Origin: Halictus rubicundus
Taxonomy: Eukaryota; Arthropoda; Insecta; Hymenoptera; Halictidae
NCBI RefSeq assembly: GCF_050948215.1
Contig: NC_135155.1
Span: 16,457,001 to 16,521,000, forward strand
Direction of reading: 5' to 3'
DNA: 64,000 nucleotides
Positions 33,381 to 45,300 of this stretch are shown in pieces (position 1 is the stretch's first letter; every line of letters begins with the position of its first letter). Below the pieces are notes generated by a model. That model searched no databases. It saw only the letters and a list, made by a program, of their open reading frames with translations, and was not told where the DNA came from. Position numbers and translations under genes: made by a program.

Positions 33381-35211
33381 CGTTTATTCCCGTCGCGGAG
33401 TTGAAATAAACACTTAAGATATAAAGTTGCATTCAATCTCCTAACCTCGTCATCCCAACACGAGGGGTCAATTATGCGAATTGTTAGAAGCTGTCGATGC
33501 CCGATCAGCTGATTTCACGGTGCGAATCGATAAACCTTGCCTAACAAATCCATTCGTACTCGCCCCGGTCAGATAACTTTGGCCAGCCATTAGGTATGCG
33601 TTGCGTGGAAAACGGCCGACGATCCTTATCGTAACTGCGCGCGAAAGGTGCAAAAGCAGAAATTATGTACACGAGATCTCGTGTGAGAAACACCTACTTC
33701 GCGCTGTTGCGAATTAAAATTCTCGACCGCTTGTCACGGTCGCCGTGCGGGCTATTCCGCTCCGCCTGATCACGCTTCGTATCCCTGAATTCCTGTAACC
33801 TCGTACGCTCGCGGAACACTGTTCACCTCTAAAAACCCAGGCAATCTCATAAAAGTCGGGGAATATACCTCTACGCTTCCGAAGAACGATGCCCCGATCT
33901 TTTGGGGAATTGATTGCCCCGAAAGTTCGACCCTGGGCCCCATCGAGCACACGGACGTTTCCACGAGGAAAATCATTTTCAAGAGGAAATTCATTGTCAT
34001 CTGGATCCCATACCCAGTAAACAATTTCGACAATTCTTATTTCGCACGGGGACCCCCAGTCTAGCGACTACACTTCACACACACACACACACACACACTC
34101 GCAATCTTCCATTTCCGAAGGTTTCACGCAGATTTCATAAAAATCGAGCTGCAATGACACGTCTCGGAATGGTCCCTACGCTGGATAGAATATGGCTTCG
34201 AAAACCGATAAATTCCGAAAGATTTTTTCCATCCCCTCGGATTTCCATTTCTCAGGAAAAGATATCACTTCGGGGACCGTCGGGATCCCACGAAACCCGC
34301 AACCCCTTCAAGTACTGCGTACGCCGGCAAGAACCGTTCGAAACACTGAGGCAAGATGATCGCAAGAAGCTGATATCCTGGTGGGACGCGCGGGATAAAT
34401 GATGCGGCGCGGCGTGATCCACGGGTGCTGCGCTCGATCGACGTGGATTAATGCGTGTGCCGAGGTCGTTGGCGGGCTGTGTGTGCGCGCGGCGAGTTTT
34501 CGGCTCGTAAGGTTGGCAAAAACGTGACTCCCAGGGAGCGAGCGTACGCGGGGGAACGTTTCCCGCGGGGCATCGACTGTCCTAGATTCGGCGCTGCGCG
34601 GCGAGATCAATCGTTCGGCGTTCCCACGGTAAACGAACTATCGTAATCCCAGATACTCCGCAGAAATAGGATTCGCAGCAAAGTGAAGTACGACAGTATA
34701 CTTTTACAGCCTGAGCCGTCCGGGAATCGTTCGGGAACCGGTCGGGAACCGGTCGGGGAACGCGACAAACTGCTATATACACCGGGATTTATACCCGTCG
34801 GCCCGGCCTCGGATAAGGATCGGGAAAATTTGGTCGGCTAAGGCAACAACGCCGGCGGGGGTGAGAACGCGACTAGCCGGATATCAGGAAATATAGAACG
34901 GTTCGTCCGGAAGACGTTTTATCGACGCGTATAAAAGGGGAAACGGGGGAAAAGTGTATTACCGGGGGTCGAGCGTCGACGGAAACAAAAGGAATCGGAC
35001 TTCCCCCCCTTCTCCCCCCTACCCCCTACCCCCAAGTCGAACTGTGTTTCCTGGGAGACGATCTCGCGGAACACTGCCAGGCTATTTCGCCTGTTAGGGG
35101 ATGGTTGTCGCGCCTAGGTGTTGCCGAACGGTTGGGGAGTTCGCCTGACGGGATAAAACGACGAGCAAAAATCGATTTTCATGATATTGTCGATTAGAAG
35201 AAGATTGATCT
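33381..35211. other. GC-rich unique sequence
   Basis: GC- and CpG-rich DNA with an (AC)12-type run at 34076-34099, a GGGAACCGGTC repeat at about 34719-34762 and a C/T-rich run at about 35000-35034. Overlapping frames (for example 33914-34402, 162 codons) lack domains. I support no gene. Confidence 0.4.
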
Positions 35212-36156
35212 TACTACGGAGCACTAAAAGTGACTATTTCACGTTACTGTTGAGGCGTGACCCTCAACGGTAATCCCTCGCAGGCCTACGGCAACCGTGC
35301 GAACAAAGACGGACCCTTGCCATAACTCGGCGGCATCTGGGGCCCACGCGAGCCGACCCGCGTACCCTTCGAAAATTGTCGCATCCTCGGATGTTTTAGA
35401 GGAATATGGCCTTTTACAGCCTGGGGCCCTCTAATAACGTTTACGACGTGTCCGAGGCCCCAGTCCCGCGTTCGAACGACGGTATGGTCAGCAAGGCCAA
35501 CGCGACAATACATGCAAGCCGAAACAGATGCGGGCCAATTGGGCCTGCTCTCGCGTAGTCTCGAAGTCCCGTTAACTACGAATTCGAATTTCCCACCGGG
35601 GCTTGGAGAGGGGGGTCTCACCTCCACGACAAGAGGCGGTCCCAAAAAATATCTCTCCAAGTCCCATCAGCCAATGGCACTAGACTTTTGCATCCCCCGC
35701 AAGTTTTCCCCGTCAACGGGGGTGGAATGAGGGGACTTCGAGGCAGCGCACAAACTGACCAGGCAGAACCATCTCAACCGTGAAAACGCGAACAACCATA
35801 TTTCGACCACGATATTCTCCAGAGCTTTTAATCACTGTCTAGTTAGTTGTTAATTTCTGTGTTGCTCTCTATTAATAAATTACATTTTACCGAACAACGG
35901 CATCTAATTATTTCGACGAGGTCAACTTTCGTTTAAGTTCGAAATTGACCAGTTGAGCATCGACCAACCCGTGACGATCTCAACAGTTACCTTATGAGAA
36001 TAACAAGAATGTGCTGCTCAAATGTTTGACCATGTTTCAATAAGGTATACCCAAAGAAATAAATTTGTTCGATAATTCTTCGTGGATGTATCTTGAGAAT
36101 CTTAATGATTGTGAATTAGAAATGTTAGAACTCGTCATTTTGACGGGTCAAACTTC
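35212..36156 (+). mobile_element. family A TTAA MITE split by a solo LTR
   Basis: The left piece 35212-35247 (TACGGAGCACTAAAAGTGAC..) and right piece 35986-36156 (GAATGTGCTGCTCAAATG.. to TCATTTTGACGGGT) together match the family A copy at 45994-46219. Both outer TTAA ends are lost. The LTR interrupts it, so the MITE is the older insertion. Confidence 0.85.
35243..35990 (+). mobile_element. solo LTR of a retrotransposon
   Basis: 35248-35985 (738 bp) starts TGTTGAG and ends CTCAACA, the TG..CA pattern of LTRs with a 7-bp inverted terminus. It is flanked by the 5-bp duplication GTTAC (35243-35247 and 35986-35990). AATAAA at 35874-35879 sits in an AT-rich stretch where an LTR polyadenylation signal is expected. 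No internal retrotransposon region is present, so this is the product of LTR-LTR recombination. The 5-bp duplication fits BEL/Pao, Gypsy or Copia; I cannot choose. Frames inside (35286-35660 and 35512-35730) are not genes. Confidence 0.9.
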
Positions 36157-36340
36157 ATTCTCAGATATTTGCTATTGGAAGTATGGGTATTGAAGAAAAC
36201 CACACTATTATAAAATATGAAATGAGATTTATGTCAGAATAGTAACTCTAGAAGCACGTTGTGAGACACGTGTTTATCCAGCGAAAGAAACGTTACGAAT
36301 GAAACACAAGAGATCGAAACAGAGGAGCGACAGTCGAATA

Positions 36341-36593
36341 TTAACCCTTAGCACTCGAATGGTGACTCTGAAGCACCACCAGAAATTGTTGTGGTATTAT
36401 TTCAAAGAAATTACAAAAAATATTACGAAATATTTGTGGCATTACAATATTTGTAGTTAATAGATTACTAAACATTCAAATACTATATGTAGAAATCGGA
36501 TCAGCTTCGTTTGAATAAATTGAAAATATTGTAAGACGAAAGAAAAATTTAATTTTACATTGAAAATAGTGCCGAGTATGCAATGTATATTAA
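36341..36593 (+). mobile_element. TTAA MITE, family B, eroded copy
   Basis: TTAA at 36341 precedes CCCTTAGCACTCGAATGG; the interior GAAATTGTTGTGGTATTATT matches the family. The right end is eroded (GTGCCGAGTATGCAATG) before TTAA at 36590-36593. Confidence 0.8.
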
Positions 36594-36850
36594 CTGTAGA
36601 TACAATGTATGCATATACAGGTCAATAGCCGGTTCAATCGATCCTACCTTCTAAAGAAATAATAGATTGATTTTGTTCTACATTTATGAGATAAATTCCA
36701 ACATTTGCTTTCGTTTCCTTGTGACCTTGTGCTTGAGGTCAGCATAAAATCACAACTGTCGCCAAGAGGTCTCATGGATCCATAAATTTCACTCATGCTT
36801 CCGAGAAATATTACTTTAGTAGATGTAGTTTCCATTAGTCGCATAGTTTA

Positions 36851-37093
36851 TTAACACGTTGACTGCCATGTCACCCATATCCGGATGACGGGATTATTTG
36901 TCCAGGTTTTAAAGTGAATCTTCACCTTAATACATTCATTGCACCAAATTTGATTAGGATCTGTAACATGCAAGAAAGTTGGAGGACTACTCAATATCAT
37001 ACATTAAATTTTGTTCAATTTTTATTTCATTAAATAACTTACTCTGATTTCATGGAATTTTTGAGGTTTCTAGTTCGGCAGTCAAAGTGTTAA
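36851..37093 (+). mobile_element. TTAA MITE, family C (CACGTTGACTGCC ends), copy 1
   Basis: Spans 36855-37089 between TTAA at 36851-36854 and 37090-37093. Left CACGTTGACTGCCATG; right ..TTCGGCAGTCAAAGTG. Interior includes GGATTATTTGTCCAGGTTTT and TCTGTAACATGCAAGAAAG. Other copies at 54996-55215 and 56308-56515. piggyBac-type by its TTAA and C-rich ends. Confidence 0.88.
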
Positions 37094-37219
37094 TAATGCT
37101 TATGTCGGTGGCGTCTTAACGATCACTTCAGTTTCTTATAAACTTTTAAAGAGTTGCGAGTATTTTTGATGAATGTAATTGATACCGTATGAAAGTCTGT
37201 GCTAGAAAATAATTCTGAC

Positions 37220-37338
37220 CAGCGGTTTCTCTATATACGTCGTCAAGATCTGGATGATAAATGTCGCGTAAACATAACGTGGCTCGGGTATGTCTGGACA
37301 AGACCCGTGTTGTTGACATATATCGAGAATTCACTGTA
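37220..37338 (-). mobile_element. family D MITE, internally deleted
   Basis: Both ends are present (CAGCGGTTTCTCTATATACG and TATATCGAGAATTCACTG, then TA), but the centre has lost about 75 bp between GATAAATGTCGCG and TAAACATAACG. Confidence 0.8.
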
Positions 37339-38374
37339 TTTACTATAGAAAACAGTACTTGTAAACATTCCTGGTAAAACTCAGAGATTTCAGCCAACGT
37401 AACATGGAACTTGCGGACGAGTGTGAGTGAAACGAATTAATGAGATTCCTACTTCTCGCGATCGAAGCACGAAATATCTGTTTTGCATAAAAACCCGCCG
37501 GTCTGTGTTCGCGTTCGATCACTGTCGATTTAATGAATTCAAACTCACGTTAAAGAGCATCTGGAGCCTGTTATTTAGCAATATTTCTACTCCGCTTTCG
37601 CGGAATAACGATTTCTACGAGCTCGTTAGAAAGCCCTGTAAATGGAATTATAAACGAATCGCGGTTTTCGCAGGTTGTCGGGTCCGCGCGTTGCGTGCCG
37701 GATTGTCGCGTGCGTGTCGCAATCAATATTGCAGCTCGAGGTGTTCTTGGACCGCTTAGAATCGCTAATTTATGCCCGAGGCGGAGTGTCCCGCGTTCCA
37801 CTTGGCAGACCAAGTTGCTCGCTTTGACCGGCCATTGTTATCTCCACCGCAGGAAAGGACGATAAGAGTATTCGAAACCTAAAAGGTTCGCGCGAAAGGG
37901 GATCGGGAAGCTAACCGTGAATCCCTTCACCGCCGGCGAAGGATTAATCCTGCAAAATCACGTTATAATTTTATTGCCAAGCCACAGTAATGCAAGATCA
38001 AAGACGCTCGAAATGACGTTCCGTACCGTTCCGTTGGCTTCCTCGCCCGTCGTTGCTTTTTCGATCGCTTTGTTCCATTATCGGGCGACTTACCGTCCGC
38101 CTCCATTTTTACTGACCACGTCGCGCTACCAGAGACATTCGAAATTCTACACCTCGAAAGAAAGAAATCGGATCCCCGACGATTGTTTCAGATACGAAAG
38201 AAACCTCGTAATTCACGAAATTCAAGTATCAATATGAAATGTGAAATCTCGTGTAGATTAAATATTTCTAGATCTAGATGAATCTGGAGAAGCCAATGTA
38301 AAATCCCGTTTGTTTCAACTACCGAGCCCTAAACGAGACTAATTTATATTTCTTTATAATAATAAGAGGACATG
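37339..38374. other. unique sequence, no gene seen
   Basis: GC-richer block with frames of 80-110 codons on both strands and no domain. No repeats of the families above. Confidence 0.4.
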
Positions 38375-39279
38375 TACAGCGATTTCTCGATATATGTCGC
38401 CAAGGCCTGGATGATAAACGTCGCGGAACTATCCCCACTACCGAAGTGGTCGATCGTCCTTTTCCGATATTTTACATCCCTTCAAGAATCTCAAGTACTA
38501 TTCGCACGCAATGAATTAATTATTGTCTTGTCATCGACATCATTCTTGAAATTGCCATATGTATCGTGGTTCGACACGGATCAAAACAGATTGTAATCTC
38601 ATTAGATTGTAATTAATATTTCTCCAAGATTAAACTCGTGAATGGGAAAGCAGGTACAGTGACTTCTCTATATATGTCGCCAAGGCCTGCACGATAAATG
38701 TCGCGGAATTATCCCCACTACCGAAGTGGTCGATCATCCTTTTCCGATATTTTACATCCCTTCAAGAATCTCAAGTATTAATCGCACGCAATGAATTAAT
38801 TATTGTCTTGTCATCGACATCATTCTTGAAATTGCCATATGTATCGAGGTTCGACACGGATCAAAACAGATTGTAATCTCATTAGATTGTAATTAATATT
38901 TCTCCAAGATTAAACTCGTGAATGGGAAAGCAGGTACAGTGACTTCTCTATATATGTCGCCAAGGCCTGCACGATAAATGTCGCGGAATTATCCCCACTA
39001 CCGAAGTGGTCGATCATCCTTTTCCGATATTTTACATCCCTTCAAGAATCTCAAGTATTAATCGCACGCAATGAATTAATTATTGTCTTGTCATCGACAT
39101 CATTCTTGAAATTGCCATATGTATCGAGGTTCGACACGGATCCAAACAGATTGTAATCTCATTAGATTGTAATTAATATTTCTCCAAGATTAAACTCGTG
39201 AATGGGAAAGCAGGTACAGTGATTTCTCTATATATGTCACCAAGGCCTGCACGATAAACGTCGCGGAATTATCCCCACT
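38375..39279 (+). repeat. 280-bp satellite containing half of a family D MITE
   Basis: Unit starts (TA-CAG) at 38377, 38657, 38937 and 39217 are exactly 280 bp apart, giving three full units and a partial fourth. Each unit opens with the left half of a family D MITE (TCGCCAAGGCCTG..GATAAA..GTCGCGGAA..TATCCCCACTACCG). About 200 bp of unrelated DNA follows (CATCCTTTTCCGATATTTTA.., GTAATTAATATTTCTCCAAG, ending GGGAAAGCAGG). The partner at 31801-32210 lies in opposite orientation. Confidence 0.95.
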
Positions 39280-39308
39280 CGCTCAAACACAATTGTCAGG
39301 TGTATCGG

Positions 39309-39545
39309 TGTGAGACCACTACTAATCCAACAACAAAACTTCTTTATTTTCCATTATTGTTTTATTGGACCTCTGCCAACACATTCGTGGCATTTTCCTA
39401 ATGAACATGATACCAAATATGATATAATTCCGACGATATTTACTCGTGTAGCTAACGACGAAGGTTACTCCCCATTACAATGATATTAACATTTTCGTTA
39501 TTATCATATATTAAGTTTTGTTATTGGATTGCGAGTGGTCTCACA
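39309..39545. mobile_element. 237-bp inverted-repeat element (TGTGAGACCACT ends)
   Basis: The left end TGTGAGACCACT, followed by AATCCAACAACAAAACTT, is mirrored on the right by AAGTTTTGTTATTGGATT..AGTGGTCTCACA. The inverted repeat is about 37 bp and the centre AT-rich. No clear target duplication. It sits between a broken satellite unit and a family D fragment. Confidence 0.75.
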
Positions 39546-39664
39546 TGGATATACCCGACCTTATGTTTGTACTCCTCGGCGACCGAGGCCTCTCGAGATA
39601 GTGGGGATAGTTCTGTGACAATTATCGGCTAGATGTTGAGGACATTTATCGAGTAGAGACTGTA
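39546..39664 (+). mobile_element. family D MITE fragment
   Basis: Contains TTTGTACTCCTCGGCGACCG, AGGCCTCTCGAGATAGTGGG and an end GACATTTATCGAGTAGAGAC-TGTA. This is the right half of a variant copy, like 29395-29535. Confidence 0.65.
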
Positions 39665-40428
39665 CTAGCATAAAGACAGTGAAATATCTGCAATCCGTCG
39701 CATCGGCTCGGTGGTTCTAGTGTTGAAAACCGATATTTTAACAACCGGTATCTTCAAAACCGATATTTTGTCGAAGCCTCGAATTGGCAAAATCTTCTGT
39801 CCGCAGAGGACAGTTCCAGGGCGGGTTCATCCACAAGAATCTGAAACAATGGGGTGGGAGGGGGAATCTGTTGAATCGAGCGGAATAAAAACGGGAGACA
39901 GTGCATCTGTTTCAATCGGATATTACAATTGAACGTGGATGCGCTTCCGCGGCGCATCTCTCTGTCTGTTCGACGCTCGGCATTCGGCCTCTCTGTTGCA
40001 GCGCGCCACCCGCGGATTTCCACACGACGACGGTGGAATGAGTAATGCCTAATTTGCATTTCGCGTGTGACTTTGTCTTCGCCGTTACCCGGCGGGTTTA
40101 TTAATAATGCAATGGACGCGCGACCAGGGAATGCGAGCGGCGCGCGGCGCGACCGCGGCCCGTTTTTTCGCGTCGCCGACGCGTTGCATCGGTTTTTCCG
40201 GCTGCAACCTGGCCGCCGCTCATTTCCACCGGAACACGGCAATCAGCGGAATGCACGAAAGAAATCGCATTTCGACGATCGCCCGGAATCACCGTATCCA
40301 CCATTTGATTCTCGTGCAGCTGCGAGCTTGTTGAAACTGGGTTGACGGACGAGACACCGTGAACGTTTAAAACCACCAAGTAATTGAAGAGGAAACGGTC
40401 GAGGAACGATGTTTGATTAGATCATGCG
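39665..40428. other. GC-rich unique sequence
   Basis: A CpG-rich island with overlapping frames of up to 162 codons (39754-40242, -) and no domain. No MITE. Confidence 0.4.
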
Positions 40429-40979
40429 CAGTGGTCCGGATCGCAGAGTGTAGGGACATTCGACCAAAAAGTCGACTTTTCGAAATTGAAAACCAATCGA
40501 TTTGTATTGCTTTGTAAATGTCTAGAGACCTCGAAAATGAAGAAATTAATGACATTGAATACGTATTTTAGTTTCTATGATCATTTGAAGTTGAACGTTT
40601 TGAAAGTAGCATATTTCACCAAGAAAAATTGCTCAAGTTCTTTGCGATGTCCTCATCGTCTCGTCCCATATTTTCTCTTAATTTTTTTTTGCATGATATA
40701 GAGCATCCCTTTCCAATAAGATACCATATATTTTTTTAGTAATAACTAATAATAATATATTTAAAAAATAATGCTGAACGATACATGACAGATTTAAAAA
40801 ATTTTATATGTTTGTCAGAGGTGATCTTTTTTATCCCAAAAGATCCCAGGCTCTAACAAACAGGAATATGTTCGGCACACCTTCTTCTAAATAATCGTGA
40901 AAGAATTAATTCCCCCGTTGTCCCACTGTTCAAATTATTATTGTTTAAAGCTATTAATGTTGGACGCGGTATCGCATGA

Positions 40980-41565
40980 ATTGATGAAACTCTGCAAGGA
41001 GAAGAGTCATCGAACGATGGTAATACAGCCCGAAAGCTTTTCTCCAACGCTAAAATATCAGCCGAAATCACGGGAATTGATATAAAATTAATTAAAAGGT
41101 TCCACGTTATACTTCAGGTACTTCCCTTTCAAAACATTTGGAAATTTTTAATAGTACATGTATATTCATTTTTTATTATAGATCATTTCATCACCCCACA
41201 CAGTGGACATAGTAAAATTTAAAAAATATGCACAAGATACGGCAATGCATTGTGTAAACAATTATGTATGGTATTACATGCCAGCGTCAATTCATAAAAT
41301 ACTAATACATGGTGCGGAAATGATAAAAAATGCGTTGTTGCCAGCAGGGCAACTTTCAGAGGAGGCCCAAGAAACGCGTCATAAAGATTTCAAACGCATA
41401 CGATGTAGAAACACGCGAAAAAATTCAAGATTACGCACAAACGAACACACATTGAATCGATTACTTTTAACATCTGATCCGTACATATCCAGCATTAGAA
41501 CAAAATCATACAGAAAAATAGTCATGCTGTTTGAAGCAGAAGCTTTAGATTTAATAAATATTTAA
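40980..41565 (+). pseudogene. transposon-protein C terminus with one intron, copy 2
   Basis: An open frame from 40980 (after a TGA at 40977-40979) reads DETLQGEESSNDGNTARKLF and continues to KRFHVILQ at 41117. Then CAG|GTACTT and TTATAG|ATC define a 64-nt intron (41118-41181). The frame resumes with IISSPHTVDIVKFKKYAQ, then YVWYYMPASIHKILIHGAEM, LSEEAQETRHKDF and LLLTSDPYISSIR, ending at TAA 41563-41565. That is 173 codons in all. Without the intron only the last 120 codons look open. The upstream stop and missing N terminus argue against a working protein. The family resembles uncharacterised proteins scattered in arthropod genomes, probably transposon-derived; the enzymatic role is unknown to me. 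Confidence 0.7.
41118..41181 (+). other. putative 64-nt intron
   Basis: GT at 41118, a T-rich tract near 41169-41178 and AG at 41180-41181. Removal joins two frames in phase 0 and produces a continuous protein whose two halves fit one family. The size is typical of short insect introns. The matching region of copy 1 is too decayed to test it. Confidence 0.6.
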
Positions 41566-41575
41566 AATAAAAAGT

Positions 41576-42064
41576 GTAATGAAAATAATAGTAATAGTAA
41601 CAACAACAACAATTGTGATACAATTCTTCTTTAACCTATCCGTAGGTTAACAATTCAACATTGTCTGGTGCAAGTTGCACGTTAATATCACATACGGTTT
41701 AAAAGTTATACAAAAATGTCACACAGACATGTAACACACCGACGCGACGCCAGCGAATCTTAATGAAATTTTTAGAACAAGTGGTTTTTACGGGGATGCT
41801 TGACACCTGTTTTTTTTATCGTCGTTCATGCCAAACCGGTGGGACACAGTCGTCAAACTTGCGGCAAGGTTTCGCCGAATATCTGGTGAATTATTCGACG
41901 GCTGGTTTGAATGAGAAAACTGTCTGTGTGTGTGTGTCAGCGCCTTTTTGTTAATGCCATCCAAATGTTGATTCAGGTTCTGAAGTGTTTCTGTGGCAAG
42001 ATTTGTGTTCCCTTTTCAGGATACAATCGATCGGACACCTCTGGTTTTTAGTAGAGCTCTGGCA
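41576..42064. other. unique sequence with short (TG)n
   Basis: Short AAT/ACA-rich triplet runs near 41585-41615 and a TG run at about 41923-41937. No gene or MITE seen. Confidence 0.4.
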
Positions 42065-42320
42065 CAGTGGATTCTCGATATATGTCAGCAACGCGGGTTC
42101 TGATGTCGTTTATCGTCCAGGAGTCGATCCGCGCCGAACGGAGAAAATGACAGGGACGTTCTTGGCCTCTCACGGGACATTTAAAGGTTCGTAATCTATA
42201 CAAAATACAGTAAATTCTCTGTATATGTCGCCGAAGCATGGCTCGGAATAAATGTCCCGGAATTGTCCCCACTACCGGAGAAGCTCTAGAGAAGCTCGAG
42301 AGACCTCGGTCGGCGAACAT
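42065..42320 (+). mobile_element. two adjoining family D MITE pieces
   Basis: The first piece starts CAGTGGATTCTCGATATATG at 42065 and includes CGATCCGCGCCGAACGGAG. The second starts TACAGTAAATTCTCTGTATA at about 42208 and includes ATTGTCCCCACTACCG and AGACCTCGGTCGGCG. Each lacks its opposite end. Confidence 0.7.
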
Positions 42321-45300
42321 AGCTGTATATATTAATACGTAAATATATAAAAATACTATCCCAAAAGAAAATTGCACAAAATTCTCCCAGCAAAGAAAAA
42401 CCGTCGAACAGATATCGGAAACGAATAGTTGAGATAACTTTGAAATCCTAATCCACGGGACTAAAAAGCTCGCGACAGACAGAAATCCACAAGTTACACA
42501 TACTAACGCTTCGAATCGCCTACATAATTATTCGAAGCTTGAGAGATTCCTACTCCGAACAGACTTTTCGTTCCGTCGAGCAGTCGGAACAAGGAAAAAC
42601 AATCGGCGAGAAAAGCAACGAAGAGTTTAATTCAACTGCGAGCGGAAAGCGAGCAAAGCGGATTTCGCGGGGGCGGCGAACGTGAGTTAGCATGGACCGG
42701 GGTAATCGTTGACTTTTTATGGCAGCGAGCGATACCCCGAATGAGCAATGGCTGGGACAATTCGAGGAAAACGAAATCCTCGGGGCTCGGGCTCGGACTC
42801 GAAGCATATCGGATGAATTCGAGGGCGAAGAAAACAATATGCTACAAAGCGATAAAATGCAAATTAAACGGCGCGGCGGCGGAGCGCTCGAATGTGGAGC
42901 AACGGGAGCCGTTTCCCGACTGCAACGGCTGCAACGCGTTGCAACGGCTGCATAAAGGGGAGCTGCGAATGCAGGCGGACTTTGGCCCCGCCTCGAACAG
43001 ACGAAACGCCGATGTAAAATCGTGAATCTTTCCCGTTGCGCTCGCGACAGGTATTCTTCGGTCCCATGAAATTTGATCGACGAGAGCTCAACCTTCGGAA
43101 ATGTTCTGATTTTTTCAATGGCTCTTCAGCTTTTCTTTCTTTTTCTTTTGTTTCGATTTAACTGTTGACACATTTTAGAGAGACTTCCACCAGGCTGCAA
43201 AAAAGCCCCTATAAAAAATCATTTACAAGATTGTATTAAAATTTTCTCTCGTATTTGAAGACTCAAGATATATGTCAAAACAATTGCGGACTCAACAAAT
43301 TCTTTTTCATTACTTTATCAGTCCCAGGAAGATTATTAAAATTTCCGACCCGGGAAAGTGTAATGTGCCCTTAATTCTGTGGATGTTCTTTAAGAAGAAA
43401 GAAAAAGAAAATTAATAATCATAATTTAGACTGCGGACCTTGTTATCATCAATTGTAATAGAGAAAAACCATATCTTCCTGTAATCATTTCAGTAAGTTA
43501 AAAATAACACACAAACGTTCTTGAATTCTTTTAATCTATTTATTGTTTGGAATTTCGCGCACCCATTTTTGTCATAATTGCATAAAATCCGCAGTCTACT
43601 TGTTATAATTGAACTGCGGGTTCTACGCGTTTATCAAAAAAAAAAAAAAAATGGGAGAGTGAAATATAAATCAGTGGAAACTTCAGAAATATTTTCAAAC
43701 TTTTATGATATAATTTATATAGAAATTTCTCGTTTATGCGCGAAAGTCCATCGTTTAGTTACAATATGATACTACACGAGTATTCGTATCGTACGTTATA
43801 ATATCATTTTTGCTTCACGTGAAAAATGTTCATTTCACGAACGTGGGCGTAAGTTATGAGTGTTTGACGAAATGTGTAAAACTCGGCGATAGAACTTTTA
43901 CTGGAAACGTACGTATGCATAAAACATAACCAGAATAAATTTGAACAAAATCGAGTGGTTGTTAAAATGTGGAATGAAATTAAATCCCACTGTGACAGAG
44001 GACCGTGGGAATTCATCGTGAAACGAACGAAAAGTGAAGAATCGTATTTACAAACTCTCCATTCGTCGAACAACAATTTTCCGTAATATTTATACAAATA
44101 TTTCGAAACCGTTCTCAATGTTCGGCTAGAGCTCGTATTGATTTATAATCGACCATTGCGACCTACAATTTATTTATTGATGAACAGACATATGTTTCTT
44201 TCCTTAATCAATCTAATCAACTGTAAACAATACATTTTAAAGTTCTTTAAATGTGTGTTTTATATTTTGCATTTTTGTCATAAATGCATAAAATCCTGGT
44301 TGTCAGACTGTGCATAGAAGGTATAAACTGCAAATAATTTAATGGACACTAATTGAAGAATCGTGACTGCAATTTGAACACGCGCGAATGCAAAATGGCG
44401 CAGCTTTCCGTGCGGAATTTCTTCGTGTTCGGCGGTGCTGTGCATTCTTTTAAAAGGCGAGTGGTACGTCGCAATTATGGTTCCCCGAAGCACCCTCTCA
44501 GAAATAACAAACCGACGCGTTCACCTCGTAAATTCCAACACTTAAAGACCCGTAGCCGTTGCTATGATTCCGCGGCGCAAATCTCTCGGCCGCGGGGAGC
44601 TCGAAAGGTGCTCCAGAAACGCGCATCTCGTTATTCCGCGCCCGATAATTTCCTCTTGAAATTTCTACCGAAATTTCCCAGCTGTCAACGCGTCGAATTT
44701 ATTCAACGAATCATGCTGGCCGTCCCCGGCACTTTCGTGCCCGATAGAAACAGGGCTTTCTGTGAATCGGGTCTTGCAATTTTCCAAAATTTATTCCACA
44801 CTTTCAACGCGTCGATTAATTCGATCGAGAGAACCGTGTGTGTCAGGAGTTGGGCAAAAAGTAGTTCCACTGGATGATTAAACCATCGCGATTATCGCGA
44901 AATCGCGCTCGTGACTAATGATCAAGATTAGTAAAGAATCGAGCAAGCCACGATTAGTGGATAACCAAAGTAATCAAAGCGAACGTAATTGTGGAGCGTG
45001 ATGAACTCAATAATCGTTAAACACGAAACGGATACGTTTTTGATTATGATTAACGACAGGGATTTCATTTCGAATATCGTAGGTATAATGATACAGTTTT
45101 TAGAACGTATTGCAGGCTGCAGAGTACTGATTAGAGATTACCAAATATGATCATTCTCACCGATTTGGAAATGATCAAATGATTGTGATTAACCAACGAC
45201 TGCGTATTTTATGCATCCATGGTAAGAACGAGGAGGTGCAATTTCAGACGGTCGAAAAGATTTATTATAATTGAAAAATATCAGTATTCAACATCCAAAA

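Larger units (their letters stand above)
40429..41575 (+). mobile_element. DNA transposon family M, copy 2 (3' coding part kept)
   Basis: The left end CGCAGTGGTCCGGATCG at 40429 resembles the 16275 copy. Shared blocks include GACCTCGAAAATGAAGAAAT and CCCCCGTTGTCCCACTGTTC. The coding remnant at 40980-41565 is followed by an AATAAA motif at about 41568. I found no right inverted end, so the copy is truncated or the end has diverged. Confidence 0.65.
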
